Positions 1 through 8,894 of a DNA stretch of 64,000 nucleotides are shown piece after piece. A model generated the notes under the pieces. The model was not told the DNA's origin. It was given only the letters and a program-made list of their open reading frames with translations, and made no database searches. This stretch comes from Planctomycetaceae bacterium. GTDB taxonomy: Bacteria; Planctomycetota; Planctomycetia; Pirellulales; Pirellulaceae. The stretch covers positions 1 through 64,000 of the forward strand of contig JAEUIQ010000103.1 in assembly GCA_016794985.1 (NCBI GenBank), in the 5' to 3' direction. Numbering within the stretch: the stretch's first letter is position 1; the number at the start of each line of letters is the position of its first letter. Both the position numbers and the translations under genes were made by a program.

Positions 1-131
1 AATTGCGAGCGCGAACCGTTGCGGTCTCGATGAAGTTCGTTTGCGAAACAGATCGGTCCCTCGACCGCTTCCTCGCTTAGGGACGTTCTAGCTTTCAAAC
101 TTGCGCACCCACGGAACGAGCCCGTGGGGGG

Positions 132-297
132 CAACGCTGTGAAGCAATTTTTTATGCTCACGTTCAGCACTTGTGTCGGAGCTTTGTGCCTCTTTTGATT
201 TTGGACCGACTCTAACCGGTGGCTTGCGCCGACCGGCTGGGGCTGTTTCGGCCCATTCGGGCCTGTTTTCCACCAGGAAAAATGCTTCACAGCGTTG
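132..297. repeat. Widely spaced inverted repeat
   Basis: The 15 bases CAACGCTGTGAAGCA at 132-146 recur as the exact reverse complement at 283-297. The match extends about six bases further inward through an A/T run with a one-base indel. The arms enclose about 135 bases without coding character. This could be a long-loop hairpin or the remnant of a small mobile element. No target-site duplication was recognised. Confidence 0.6.
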
Positions 298-445
298 GAA
301 ACCAAGGCCGAGCCACTCATCGAGGAAACATGGGGAGGGAGAGCTGGGGAGACAATTCCAGGATCGCGTGGGTTCGCCCGATGCCGATCAGGCACGACCG
401 CCTCTTTATTCGTCGGCGATACCTTCGGTTCCTAAGAAGTTGGAT

Positions 446-476
446 GTCCCCAGGGTTCGTGTCCCCCAGGGTTCGT
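446..476. repeat. 15/16-bp direct repeat, two copies
   Basis: GTCCCCAGGGTTCGT at 446-460 is followed directly by GTCCCCCAGGGTTCGT at 461-476, differing by one added C. This looks like slippage or a short local duplication in non-coding DNA. No function is evident. Confidence 0.65.
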
Positions 477-697
477 GTTCAGGTGACTTGATGTTTCGCG
501 GGCGGCGCACGAAAGTTTGAAGGTACAAGTTCAAGCGGTCTAATTTAATCGCTCGGCCGTCTACTGGGCTTCTGCGGAAAACGCAAAGATGTGCGGATCG
601 CTCGAACGTGAACTGCTAGGTAGAATCGGAACCATGCGGCCGTCACCAAGGTCGTCGCTTTGGAGTGGATTTGTATGCTTGATGGAAACGAGGCAGC

Positions 698-2242
698 ATG
701 AAGAAGCGACTATTTCAGGCCACGGTTATCTTGAGCGTTATCGTGTTAGTGGGCTGTTTAGCATCCTCGGTTGTGTCGATATTTTCGACAACATCTAACC
801 CAAGCACGGACTATTTGGCTTTGATCAATGGGCCGATATTGGCAGCTCCCTACGAGTCAAAGGGTTGGACCATCTATCGAGATCTCTTTGCCAAATATGG
901 TCGCGAAACTCCCGAGTGGGATTCTTCGCTTGTTTTTATGCCCGATGAGAATGGCAACCGGATCGGGCGTTTTGTTGGACCGGATGACGGTGAAGCGTGG
1001 CAGGAAGCCATCGACATGTTGGCGGCGGCGGATGATCTAATGGAAGGACTGCGCGTCGGTGGTGTGCGGCCCGCATTCGGACTCCCATTGCACGCGGACT
1101 TGAGGAAGTATGACCGAGTCGATTTGCAAGCCTTGTATCCTGGTCGCAACTACCGCGACTTACTGGACGAAAATCGTCAGCAACAAGCCTTGTGGGAGCA
1201 GTTTCCATTGCTCCACGCTGTTCCAATCAACGTCGCGAGCATTGGTCGAATTCGTTGGGCGTGTCAGTTGTTGAACGTCGATACTCGCTGGGCAATGGAA
1301 CAAGTCGATACGGAACGCATCACGCGGAACATTGAAGCGGTGTTGGGCATGTCGAAGCAAGTCACGGAAATTCCTTTCCGTTCCGCGAGTCTTTCGGCTT
1401 TTTTCTTGCAAGCGATTGGTTTCGATATGATCGATGGGGCCGTGCATTCCCAAATCGAATTTAGTAATACTCAGTTGGATCGGATTCATGCATCCGTGCG
1501 ACGATCGGCGGTACCGAACTTGATGGGCTATTCCGCCGAAAAAGCGTTGTTCCTAGAGATAGTCCAAGGCACCTATACCGACGATGGCAACGGTAACGGG
1601 CGACTGTTGGTAAATGAAATCGACGAATGGAACGACTTGTACGTGCTACTGACGGCGCCAACCCGGCGGCCATTGACCGATAAGGCCAACGAATTATTCG
1701 AACAGATTGACGCGGTGACGAAAAATCTGGCGAGCGATCAGCCATCGGTTACGATGCTAGAGATCGAGAGTATTGTGGATCAAAGCCAAGGCTTCTCGAT
1801 GCTCCACGATCACTTGGCGGCGGAGCGAACGATTGGTCAAGTGATTGTTCGGGCAAAGGCGAATGCCAACGGCGTGGATGTGGCGTTGGCGGTGCTGCGA
1901 TTCCAACGGAAAAATGGTCGATTCCCGGACGGGTTAGATGAACTTGTTGGCGAGTTCATGACTCGAATTCCGGACGACCCCTTCGATGGTCGGCCACTGC
2001 GGTATGGGCGACGAGACGAAGGATTCTTGATTTATAGCGTTGGTGTTAACGGGAGCGATGATGGCGGTCAGAATGTACTTGTTCGCGCTGACGGTTCGGT
2101 CGTCACTGATCCGACCGCAGAAGTCCCTGGAGAAGAACGATTCAAGATGCATCCCTACGGCTACAACTTGAGCAAACAAAAACCGGGCGATTGGGTTTTG
2201 TGGCCTCGATATGTTCTAGAGCTAGAGCGAGCCGGAAAATGA
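698..2242 (+). CDS. Planctomycete-type lipoprotein, hypothetical
   Basis: A 514-residue protein with a typical lipoprotein signal: a KKR n-region, a hydrophobic stretch and a lipobox ending at Cys20 (IVLVGC). It is therefore predicted to be exported and lipid-anchored. The body has no enzyme motif I recognise. The C-terminal third reads RKNGRFPDGLDELV, then IPDDPFDGRPLRY, then a segment ending NGSDDGG. That arrangement resembles the C-terminal region of secretin-system pseudopilins and is common in planctomycete hypothetical proteins. The start is supported by GAGG a few bases upstream of the ATG. The next gene is more than 600 bases downstream, so the gene seems to stand alone. Function unknown. 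Confidence 0.85.
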   Translation: MKKRLFQATVILSVIVLVGCLASSVVSIFSTTSNPSTDYLALINGPILAAPYESKGWTIYRDLFAKYGRETPEWDSSLVFMPDENGNRIGRFVGPDDGEAWQEAIDMLAAADDLMEGLRVGGVRPAFGLPLHADLRKYDRVDLQALYPGRNYRDLLDENRQQQALWEQFPLLHAVPINVASIGRIRWACQLLNVDTRWAMEQVDTERITRNIEAVLGMSKQVTEIPFRSASLSAFFLQAIGFDMIDGAVHSQIEFSNTQLDRIHASVRRSAVPNLMGYSAEKALFLEIVQGTYTDDGNGNGRLLVNEIDEWNDLYVLLTAPTRRPLTDKANELFEQIDAVTKNLASDQPSVTMLEIESIVDQSQGFSMLHDHLAAERTIGQVIVRAKANANGVDVALAVLRFQRKNGRFPDGLDELVGEFMTRIPDDPFDGRPLRYGRRDEGFLIYSVGVNGSDDGGQNVLVRADGSVVTDPTAEVPGEERFKMHPYGYNLSKQKPGDWVLWPRYVLELERAGK

Positions 2243-2880
2243 GCAAGCGAGCGATTCGAAGCGTCGGGTAGCGAACTGCCTACGGAAGGCAAGGCCGAGC
2301 GGCGGATGGATACGTTTGATACATCTTGGTTGGGAAATAAACAGCGTTAATTTGCTGAACACCGTAAACGCTGATTTCGTTCGTTGGATATGTAAGGGGC
2401 TGCTTTTACTTATCCGCAGTTCGGCCTTGTCTTCCGCAGGCAGCGATGCCGACTGCCGTTTGATCGCTGCCAACGGAGGCGATTCCCTGGATGGATTGCC
2501 CCAAAAACCGTGGGCATCGTCTTCGTTACCAAGTTCTCATCAAGTTTGGAAGTTTCCAAGCTACCAGAAATGTCACGTGGCCCATGGTCGTGATCGCTCT
2601 GTCCTGCGTTCCTGCTGGCAAGTCATGGCCAAGTCGCGAGTACAAACCTCGTGATTTTCTGAAGCGATTTCTAAAGTTTCAAGGTAATGTCGGGCAGTGT
2701 CCAAGATTGGGCCGTTGCGGACGAACTCACGGACTTGAATCGTCGAGTGGCGATGTGATTTGATGATACTCGGATGGCGCGTCCCGATCATATCTCGGGG
2801 TGTTATCGCACCGATGGGGCGGATCGGTGGAACGAAAAGCGTGGTTGGTAGATTGGGAACAGAAAAGAGAGTAGCGATTG
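2243..2880. other. Intergenic region with inverted repeat
   Basis: There are 638 bases between the lipoprotein gene and the ABC ATPase gene. Short open frames are present but lack ribosome binding sites and family resemblance. The only clear structure is an imperfect inverted repeat near its left end. The promoter of the ABC operon presumably lies in the right part, but I cannot place it. Confidence 0.45.
2278..2442. repeat. Imperfect 30-bp inverted repeat
   Basis: The arm at about 2278-2308 (beginning GCCTACGGAAGGCAAGGCCG) matches the reverse complement of about 2413-2442 (GCCTGCGGAAGACAAGGCCG) with about five mismatches over 30 bases. The arms are about 105 bases apart. The repeat follows directly after a coding gene. 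It may be a decayed hairpin element or a weak transcription-end structure; there is no T-run. No coding function. Confidence 0.6.
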
Positions 2881-3753
2881 ATGCAATTGGTAATCAATAA
2901 CCTGTGCAAGACCTATCCGGGTGGTGTCAAAGCCCTGGACAATATCACCATGACCATCCCCAAGGGAATGTTTGGGTTATTGGGGCCCAACGGAGCGGGG
3001 AAATCCACTCTGATGCGCACGTTGGCCACCCTGCAAACCGCAGATTCCGGTTCCGCCAAGTTGGGTGATATCGACGTGCTGAAACAACACGATGCAGTGC
3101 GGCAAGTGTTGGGATATTTGCCCCAAGAATTCGGTGTTTATCCGCGGACCAGTGCCGTGGCGCTCCTCACGCATTTGGCCGCTCTCAAGGGCGTTGGCGA
3201 CGGGGTGCGTGACCGAAAAGCCGTGGTGGAGCAGCTATTGGAACGCGTTAATCTGACTCAGGTGCGGCACAAAGCCGTCAGTACCTACTCGGGAGGCATG
3301 CGGCAACGATTCGGGATCGCCCAAGCGTTGTTGGGAGATCCAAAGCTGTTGATCGTCGATGAGCCAACCGCGGGTTTGGACCCGGGCGAGCGAAACCGCT
3401 TCTATAACCTACTCTCGGAAGTGGGTGAGAGCATTATCGTCATTTTGTCGACGCACATTGTCGAGGACTGCAAAGAACTATGTACCAATATGGCCATTAT
3501 TCATCTCGGGCAGTTGCTTTACCACGGCGTGCCCGAACAGGCTGAAAACAGCATGAATGGCAAAGTTTGGGAAAAAGCCATGTCGAAGGTGGAGCTATCC
3601 GCCTTGGATCCAAAGTTGAAGATCCTGTCTAGTAAATTGATCGCTGGTCGGCCTGTCGTGCGAATCTTTAGCGAGTGGGATCCGGGGCAAGGATTTCATT
3701 CCGTCGCCCCCAATCTCGAAGACGTGTTTTTTGTTCATTTGAAAGCTGGATAG
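2881..3753 (+). CDS. ABC transporter ATP-binding protein
   Basis: A cytoplasmic nucleotide-binding subunit of an ABC transporter, about 290 residues. Visible motifs in order are Walker A GPNGAGKST (near residue 39), the signature YSGGMRQR, Walker B LLIVDEPTAGLDP and the H-loop STHIVED. The sequence resembles export- or gliding-type ATPases that pair with multi-spanning permeases. ATG at 2881 is preferred, although an in-frame TTG lies directly before it; AGAGAG lies upstream. The permease fused to a peptidase starts 59 bases downstream on the same strand, so the two almost certainly form one complex. The substrate is unknown. Confidence 0.95.
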   Translation: MQLVINNLCKTYPGGVKALDNITMTIPKGMFGLLGPNGAGKSTLMRTLATLQTADSGSAKLGDIDVLKQHDAVRQVLGYLPQEFGVYPRTSAVALLTHLAALKGVGDGVRDRKAVVEQLLERVNLTQVRHKAVSTYSGGMRQRFGIAQALLGDPKLLIVDEPTAGLDPGERNRFYNLLSEVGESIIVILSTHIVEDCKELCTNMAIIHLGQLLYHGVPEQAENSMNGKVWEKAMSKVELSALDPKLKILSSKLIAGRPVVRIFSEWDPGQGFHSVAPNLEDVFFVHLKAG

Positions 3754-3812
3754 AACCGAGAAGATCGCCGTTCTGGACCTTCGTTTCGTATTCAAGCACA
3801 GGCGCTGACATC

Positions 3813-6800
3813 ATGTTTGGTGAGTTTTTTCGTTTCGAGCTGCAGTATTGGTTTCGCGGTTGGATGATCTACATCTTTATCGCCATCGTGTCTTTGATGT
3901 TTGGTCTCGCGGCGGGTTCCGACTTTGTGCAGGTCGGTGGAGCCATTGGCAACACGTATCGAAATGCGCCGTACATCGTGGCCCTGTTTTACGCAACGGC
4001 CAGCACGATTACTTGTTTCATGGCGGCGTCGATTTACGATTCGGCGGCTTCACGGGACTTCACCAGCAAGATGGCCGACATTTTGTATAGCAAGCCTTTG
4101 CGGAAATGGGACTATCTGCTGGGGCGTTTCTTGGCTGCGTCGGTGGTGGGTTTTTTGCCGACGTTAGGGGTTTCCGTGGGGATTGGGATTGCGACGCTCG
4201 TCAACATGGGGGATACCGATCGTTGGGGGCCGATCGGTATCGCGAATCACTTGCTGGCTATTCTAGTGTTTGCAATCCCGAATACGTTATTGTTCGGAGC
4301 GATCGTGTTTGCGATCGCAACGGTCACTCGCAATACTCTGTATTCATTCCTGGGCTTGTTGGCGTTGATTGTTGGCTATGCGATTGCTCAAGCCGCACTT
4401 GGCAAACTTGAGTTCGAAATGATTGCCGCACTGTCGGACCCTTTTGGTGCGGCGGCGTTTGACTCGGCTACCAAATACTGGACGGTTGACGAACGAAACA
4501 CGCAGTCGATTCCCTTGACCCAGTGGTTGATCTTGAACCGAGTCATCTGGTTGGGTGCAGCGGTAGCAATCTTTGGGTATGCGGGCACTCGTTTTTCATT
4601 CGAGATTCGTTCCAAACAGTCGCGGGAACGAAGGCGGGCCGTTGAGTCGAGTGATTTGGGGATCACGCCTGTCGCAGGCGGTCCAGTCTTGACCGCAACG
4701 TCATTGCCCATCCGAACTCCCAAGGTTCGTTGGTTGGATCAACTTCTTTCAACGTTGGCCTCGGATGTGGCTAGTATCGTCAAGACGACGACCTACATTT
4801 TTATTATGGCGTTTGCGGCGATTGATGTGCTCTTTGGAGTGATATTGGGTTCGCAAGAGTTTTATGGGCTCTATTCGTTTCCGGTCACCTATCGAATGGT
4901 CGAGGAAGTGATCCTCTCCTTGGCGATTTTTCCGTTAGCAATCATCACGTACTTTACCGGCGTCTTGGTTTGGCGTGATCGCGACAGCCGAATTCACGAA
5001 ATCGTCGGGGCGACTCCCAGTTCCAATTCGGTTTATGCGGTGTCACGTTTCTTGACCATGTTGATCGTGATTTTTCCGATTCTTGTGATCGGGATCGCTG
5101 CGGGTTGCTTGTATCAGGTCTTGCACGGATACACTCGGTTCGAGTTTTCGGTGTATCTTGAAGAGTTGATGGTACTTCAAGGATTCCGGTTTGCGTTTCT
5201 GATCGTGATCGGTTTGCTGGCTCACTCAGTCTCGCCGAACAAATACGTGGGTTACTCCGTGTTTTTGTTCTTTTTCGTGCTCAATGCGTCTCTGTGGCAA
5301 TGGCTGCGATGGGATACGTTATTGGTGCGGTTTGGCGCCCTACCGATGCATACCTATTCGGACATGTATGGGCTCGCCCCGTTCCGTCCTGGCCTGTATA
5401 CGTTTGCCACTTATTGGTCGTTCGTCTCGATGGGGCTGCTGTGGTTGACGGCAATGCTAATGCACCGTGGGACTCCCGCGGCATTGTGGCAACGATTCCG
5501 CAGTGGGCTTGCGCAGTCGTCGACTTTCTCACGCGGTTTTGCGACCATGTCGTTGATTATGGCGTCGGCGATGGGCGGTTGGCTGTATTACAACACGATG
5601 GTGCTCAATGAGTTGGTTGGGCAGGCCGATCGCGAGAAAAGGCTAGCCGAGTACGAGACAAAGTATCAAAATTTGGCCGAAGTGACTCAACCCAAGGTGG
5701 ACTCGATCAAGTACGCGATCGACATCTATCCGGAAGAACGAAGTATCCAGGTGCGCGGGATCCACTCGATCGTCAACAAGTCGGAAGAACCGATTGAGAA
5801 GTTGTATTTGAACGTCGCATCAGGGTTCCAGACCGAGATCGAAATTCCACGGGCGAAGTTGATCAACGACGATGACCGGTTGCTGATGCGAACTTACGAA
5901 ATGGTTCCTCCTATGGCGCCGGGCGAAGTCTTGGAAATGAAATATTCCGTGCGGTCGAAAAGCCGTGGGATCGAGAATCAAGTGAGCCAGACCGAAATCG
6001 TCCAAAACGGGACCTTTTTTAATAACTCGTTTGCCCCAGGATTTGGCTACGATTCGAATCGCCGAATCATGGACCCCAAACGTCGCGAAGCCTTGGGACT
6101 GCCTGAAGCAGAGACATTCCCGGTTCTGGTTCGCGATTGTGGCGACCAATGCCTCGTGCACTATATGAGCAATGATTCGGATTGGGTGTCGGTCGAGACG
6201 ATTATAAGTACCTCCTCAGATCAAATCGCGGTCGCTCCGGGTTCCTTGGTCAAGCAATGGCAGGAAGGGGATCGCAATTACTTTCAATACCGGTTGGATC
6301 ATCGCTCATTGAATTTCTATTCCTTCGTTTCCGCTCGCTATGAAGTAGAGCGGTCGACGATCGGCGATGTGGCAACAGAGGTCTACTACCACAAAGAGCA
6401 CCCGTGGAACGTATCCAAGATGACCGAAGCAATCAAAATGACACTGGCCTATTGCACAGAGAATTTTGGGCCCTACAAACACAAGCAAGCGCGGATTATT
6501 GAATTTCCACGAGTTGCGAGCTTTGCGCAGGCATTTCCAGGGACGATGCCGTATTCCGAGAGCATTGGTTTCATTTCAAATTTAGAAAAACCCGACGATA
6601 TCGACGTGGTTCACTTCGTCGTCGCGCATGAGATGGGGCATCAATGGTGGGCCCACCAAGTGGTTGGAGCCAAAATGCAAGGAGCCACCCTGCTCTCGGA
6701 ATCCTTGGCCGAATACACCGCTCTGATGGTCATGCGCCGCAAGTACGGCGAAGACATGATGCACAAGTTTCTGGAATACGAAGTGGATCGCTACTTGAGG

Positions 6801-7418
6801 GACCGAGGCACCGAACAACTTAAAGAGAAGCCTCTGGTCAGCGTGGATCCAAATCAAGGATATATTCATTATCAGAAAGGTGGAATCGTGTTGTACCAAT
6901 TGGCAGAAATGATTGGCGAGGACCGCGTCAACGCGGCTTTGCAATCGGTCATTCAACAATACGCTTATCAGGGCCCACCGTATCCGAATTCTTATGTTTT
7001 GATTGACGCGTTGAAGCAACACACGCCTCCCGAATTGCACGGATTACTCAAGGACCAATTCGAAGAGATCGTGTTGTACGGCAATCGAACCTTGGAAGCG
7101 ACCGCGACGGAACTGCCTGACGGAACATACAAGGTCAAAGTCAAGGTCGAATGCGAAAAGTTCTCGGCGGACGAAAAGGGTAAGGAGATCAGTGTGGCGA
7201 TGGATGATTGGGTCGAAATTGGGGCCTTTACTCGTCCGGAACCGGGGAAACGTTACGGTCGGCTGTTGCATAAAGAACGTGTTCAGTTACCGAACGGGAT
7301 TCATGAATTGGAATTTGTAGTCGACGAGCGACCGGACAAAGCGGGCATCGACCCACAGCGTCTGCTGATCGACCGAGTTCCGGGGGATAACCTGAAATCG
7401 GTGACGGTTCGGCCTTGA
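3813..7418 (+). CDS. ABC permease fused to M1-family metallopeptidase
   Basis: A 1201-residue membrane protein. The first ~620 residues contain two sets of hydrophobic segments, as in ABC-2-type permeases. The remainder is an M1-like aminopeptidase domain, with zinc motif HEMGH at residues 939-943 and the distal glutamate Glu963 in LLSESLAEYTA. That glutamate sits 19 residues after the second His, against 18 in classical M1 enzymes. A run QWWAHQVVGA follows the motif. Fusions of this kind are known in Bacteroidetes-like ABC systems. The start is set at ATG 3813, where the hydrophobic N-terminus begins; an open frame extends further upstream inside the ATPase gene but has no such support. The peptidase probably faces the periplasm and acts on exported peptides, which is an inference. 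Confidence 0.92.
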   Translation: MFGEFFRFELQYWFRGWMIYIFIAIVSLMFGLAAGSDFVQVGGAIGNTYRNAPYIVALFYATASTITCFMAASIYDSAASRDFTSKMADILYSKPLRKWDYLLGRFLAASVVGFLPTLGVSVGIGIATLVNMGDTDRWGPIGIANHLLAILVFAIPNTLLFGAIVFAIATVTRNTLYSFLGLLALIVGYAIAQAALGKLEFEMIAALSDPFGAAAFDSATKYWTVDERNTQSIPLTQWLILNRVIWLGAAVAIFGYAGTRFSFEIRSKQSRERRRAVESSDLGITPVAGGPVLTATSLPIRTPKVRWLDQLLSTLASDVASIVKTTTYIFIMAFAAIDVLFGVILGSQEFYGLYSFPVTYRMVEEVILSLAIFPLAIITYFTGVLVWRDRDSRIHEIVGATPSSNSVYAVSRFLTMLIVIFPILVIGIAAGCLYQVLHGYTRFEFSVYLEELMVLQGFRFAFLIVIGLLAHSVSPNKYVGYSVFLFFFVLNASLWQWLRWDTLLVRFGALPMHTYSDMYGLAPFRPGLYTFATYWSFVSMGLLWLTAMLMHRGTPAALWQRFRSGLAQSSTFSRGFATMSLIMASAMGGWLYYNTMVLNELVGQADREKRLAEYETKYQNLAEVTQPKVDSIKYAIDIYPEERSIQVRGIHSIVNKSEEPIEKLYLNVASGFQTEIEIPRAKLINDDDRLLMRTYEMVPPMAPGEVLEMKYSVRSKSRGIENQVSQTEIVQNGTFFNNSFAPGFGYDSNRRIMDPKRREALGLPEAETFPVLVRDCGDQCLVHYMSNDSDWVSVETIISTSSDQIAVAPGSLVKQWQEGDRNYFQYRLDHRSLNFYSFVSARYEVERSTIGDVATEVYYHKEHPWNVSKMTEAIKMTLAYCTENFGPYKHKQARIIEFPRVASFAQAFPGTMPYSESIGFISNLEKPDDIDVVHFVVAHEMGHQWWAHQVVGAKMQGATLLSESLAEYTALMVMRRKYGEDMMHKFLEYEVDRYLRDRGTEQLKEKPLVSVDPNQGYIHYQKGGIVLYQLAEMIGEDRVNAALQSVIQQYAYQGPPYPNSYVLIDALKQHTPPELHGLLKDQFEEIVLYGNRTLEATATELPDGTYKVKVKVECEKFSADEKGKEISVAMDDWVEIGAFTRPEPGKRYGRLLHKERVQLPNGIHELEFVVDERPDKAGIDPQRLLIDRVPGDNLKSVTVRP

Positions 7419-7898
7419 AATTCGGTGAGGGCCACGATGTTGCGTTGGAGTGATCTGCGGATGTTTGGAAACCGTTGATGCGGTTGCGCCGATTGTCCGA
7501 TTCGATGGCTTCATTGCCTCTACCGAACGAGTCCGTCCTCGGCCCAAGGACTTATTCCGTTGCCACTTGGATAGACCTTAGGGGATAGATCTTAGGAGAT
7601 AAACCTTTGGGGATAAAACTTTGGGGACAGGCAAGTGCTTGGGGACACCAACTATTGGGGAGCGACAGTTTCCAGGCCTTTCGTTAGGTCAACCTGGGCC
7701 ACTACCGAGTTTCCCTGGAGTATTCAGCGGTTCTTTCTCAAAGCCGGAACAAGCCAGTGACGAAGTCGTATCAAGCGAGAGGAGACGGCGCGGAAAAGAA
7801 GGTGCCACCAATCTCTTCGAAGAAGTGATCCTGGCTTGAGGCCTGACAGAGTGACACTGAACCGGAAAGTGGCGATGCAAGCAAGCGGAAGCGTGAGT
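7419..7898. other. Intergenic region between convergent genes
   Basis: 480 bases separate the convergent permease-peptidase gene and the methyltransferase-like gene. No gene is supported. The stretch contains the degenerate 14-bp repeats described separately. No clear terminator with a T-run was seen. Confidence 0.45.
7571..7660. repeat. Degenerate 14-bp tandem repeats
   Basis: Four consecutive 14-base units run from 7571 to 7626: ATAGACCTTAGGGG, ATAGATCTTAGGAG, ATAAACCTTTGGGG and ATAAAACTTTGGGG. Two longer, more divergent copies ending TTGGGG follow up to 7660. The G-rich ends are regularly spaced. The array lies between convergent genes, and nothing shows a function. Confidence 0.65.
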
Positions 7899-8456
7899 TC
7901 ACGCGGCCTTCGACGGTTTGATCTTGCCTTGTTCCGCTGCTCGTTGCTTGATGTCGTCCACGGTGAGCGTCTTGAACTGGAATTTTTCTTCTTCACCGCC
8001 TTGCAACAAGATCGTCGCATTTTCGGCCAAGAAACGCGGCATCAAGTTCCAGCACTTGGCCATGACTTCCGGTGAGTTGTCCCAGCCGATCACGACCAAT
8101 TCGATGTCCTTCAAAGAGTTGGCCGTGCGCGACAAGGCCGAATGTGCGTCGCCCGGAACGAGCTTGACGCGAGCCCCCGTGCCCGACAAAAGCTGGTGTG
8201 CTGCCTTGAGTGTCAGCTGTTCTTCGTCCGCTTTCGGATGGGCTTCGAAGAGGTCGATTCCGACAAAGTTGACCACTCGCGGACCGGCCGTCCGCAGCGC
8301 AATCTGTAACATCCGTTCGCTACGAACGGCGTCCTCCATACCGATTTCGAGGATCGAAACGTACTTGTGCTTTTGAATGAGACGATAGCAAACACGGTCT
8401 TCCGGTAACTGAGCAAAATAAGACCACCAAACGGTTTGCCAAAATGAAGCAGCCAC
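7899..8456 (-). CDS. Class I SAM methyltransferase-like protein
   Basis: A 185-residue soluble protein with no signal peptide. The segment KYVSILEIGMEDAVRSERML resembles the first strand and glycine loop of a class I SAM methyltransferase, but the glycines are degenerate (EIGMED). FVGIDLFEAHP fits the acidic residue after strand 2, and DIELVVIGWD fits strand 4. It may be an inactive relative or an unusual member. The GTG start at 8456 is supported by AAGGA about nine bases upstream. It lies downstream of the palindromic array, on the same strand as the large ATPase gene but 438 bases from it. The substrate cannot be stated. Confidence 0.75.
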   Translation of the reverse strand: MAASFWQTVWWSYFAQLPEDRVCYRLIQKHKYVSILEIGMEDAVRSERMLQIALRTAGPRVVNFVGIDLFEAHPKADEEQLTLKAAHQLLSGTGARVKLVPGDAHSALSRTANSLKDIELVVIGWDNSPEVMAKCWNLMPRFLAENATILLQGGEEEKFQFKTLTVDDIKQRAAEQGKIKPSKAA

Positions 8457-8713
8457 GTGCCAGCATCCTTGCGTGAATTTTTGCGAGGCGTTCGCATTGC
8501 TAGACCACAGAGCGTCCCTGCTCTGCTATTCCCACTGTTTCGGCGAGATCGCCGTCGATTCTGCAATCGGACTTGGCGAGTTTTTTTCGTGTGGCCGCGC
8601 CAAAACAGGGTTCGCGAGCCAAAATTGGGCCGAAGTCGAGCCGAAATGGGGGCTGAGGTGGCTGGCGTGGACTGGGGGTGGGCCGGTCCACGGCGGACTT
8701 TTGGGCGAATATG

Positions 8714-8869
8714 AATCGGACCGCGGAGCGGTCCGCGACAATCGGACCGCGGAGCGATCGGCGACAATCGGACTGCGGAGCGATCGGCGACAATCGGTCC
8801 GCGGAGCGGTCGGCGACAATCGGACTGCGGAGCGATCGGCGACAATCGGACCGCGGAGCGGTCCGCGAC
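8714..8869. repeat. Six 26-bp palindromic tandem repeats
   Basis: Six 26-base units run head to tail: 8714-8739, 8740-8765, 8766-8791, 8792-8817, 8818-8843 and 8844-8869, followed by a broken seventh. Each unit begins AATCGG and ends CGAC. The core GGACCGCGGAGCGGTCC in units 1 and 6 is an inverted repeat around a GGA centre. The other units vary at two or three positions (GACTGC, GCGATC, GGTCCG). The array sits between two genes on the minus strand, 25 bases beyond the stop of the large ATPase gene. A related pair of units lies at 34118-34176. There are no spacers, so this is not a CRISPR array. Confidence 0.9.
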
Positions 8870-8894
8870 AATCGGTCAGCGAACGTGGGACTGC

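Larger units (their letters stand above)
1..697. other. Non-coding left edge, no convincing gene
   Basis: I find no convincing gene here. Short open frames exist on both strands, but none has a good ribosome binding site or a recognisable product. A reading frame entering from the left edge stops by about base 113 and is too short to assign. The stretch does hold an inverted repeat (132-297) and a short direct repeat (446-476), described separately. The last 40 bases carry the start region of the lipoprotein gene at 698. Confidence 0.5.

Noticed and set aside
8714..8869. CRISPR array
   Set aside because: The 26-base units abut one another with no unique spacers, and no cas gene is present.
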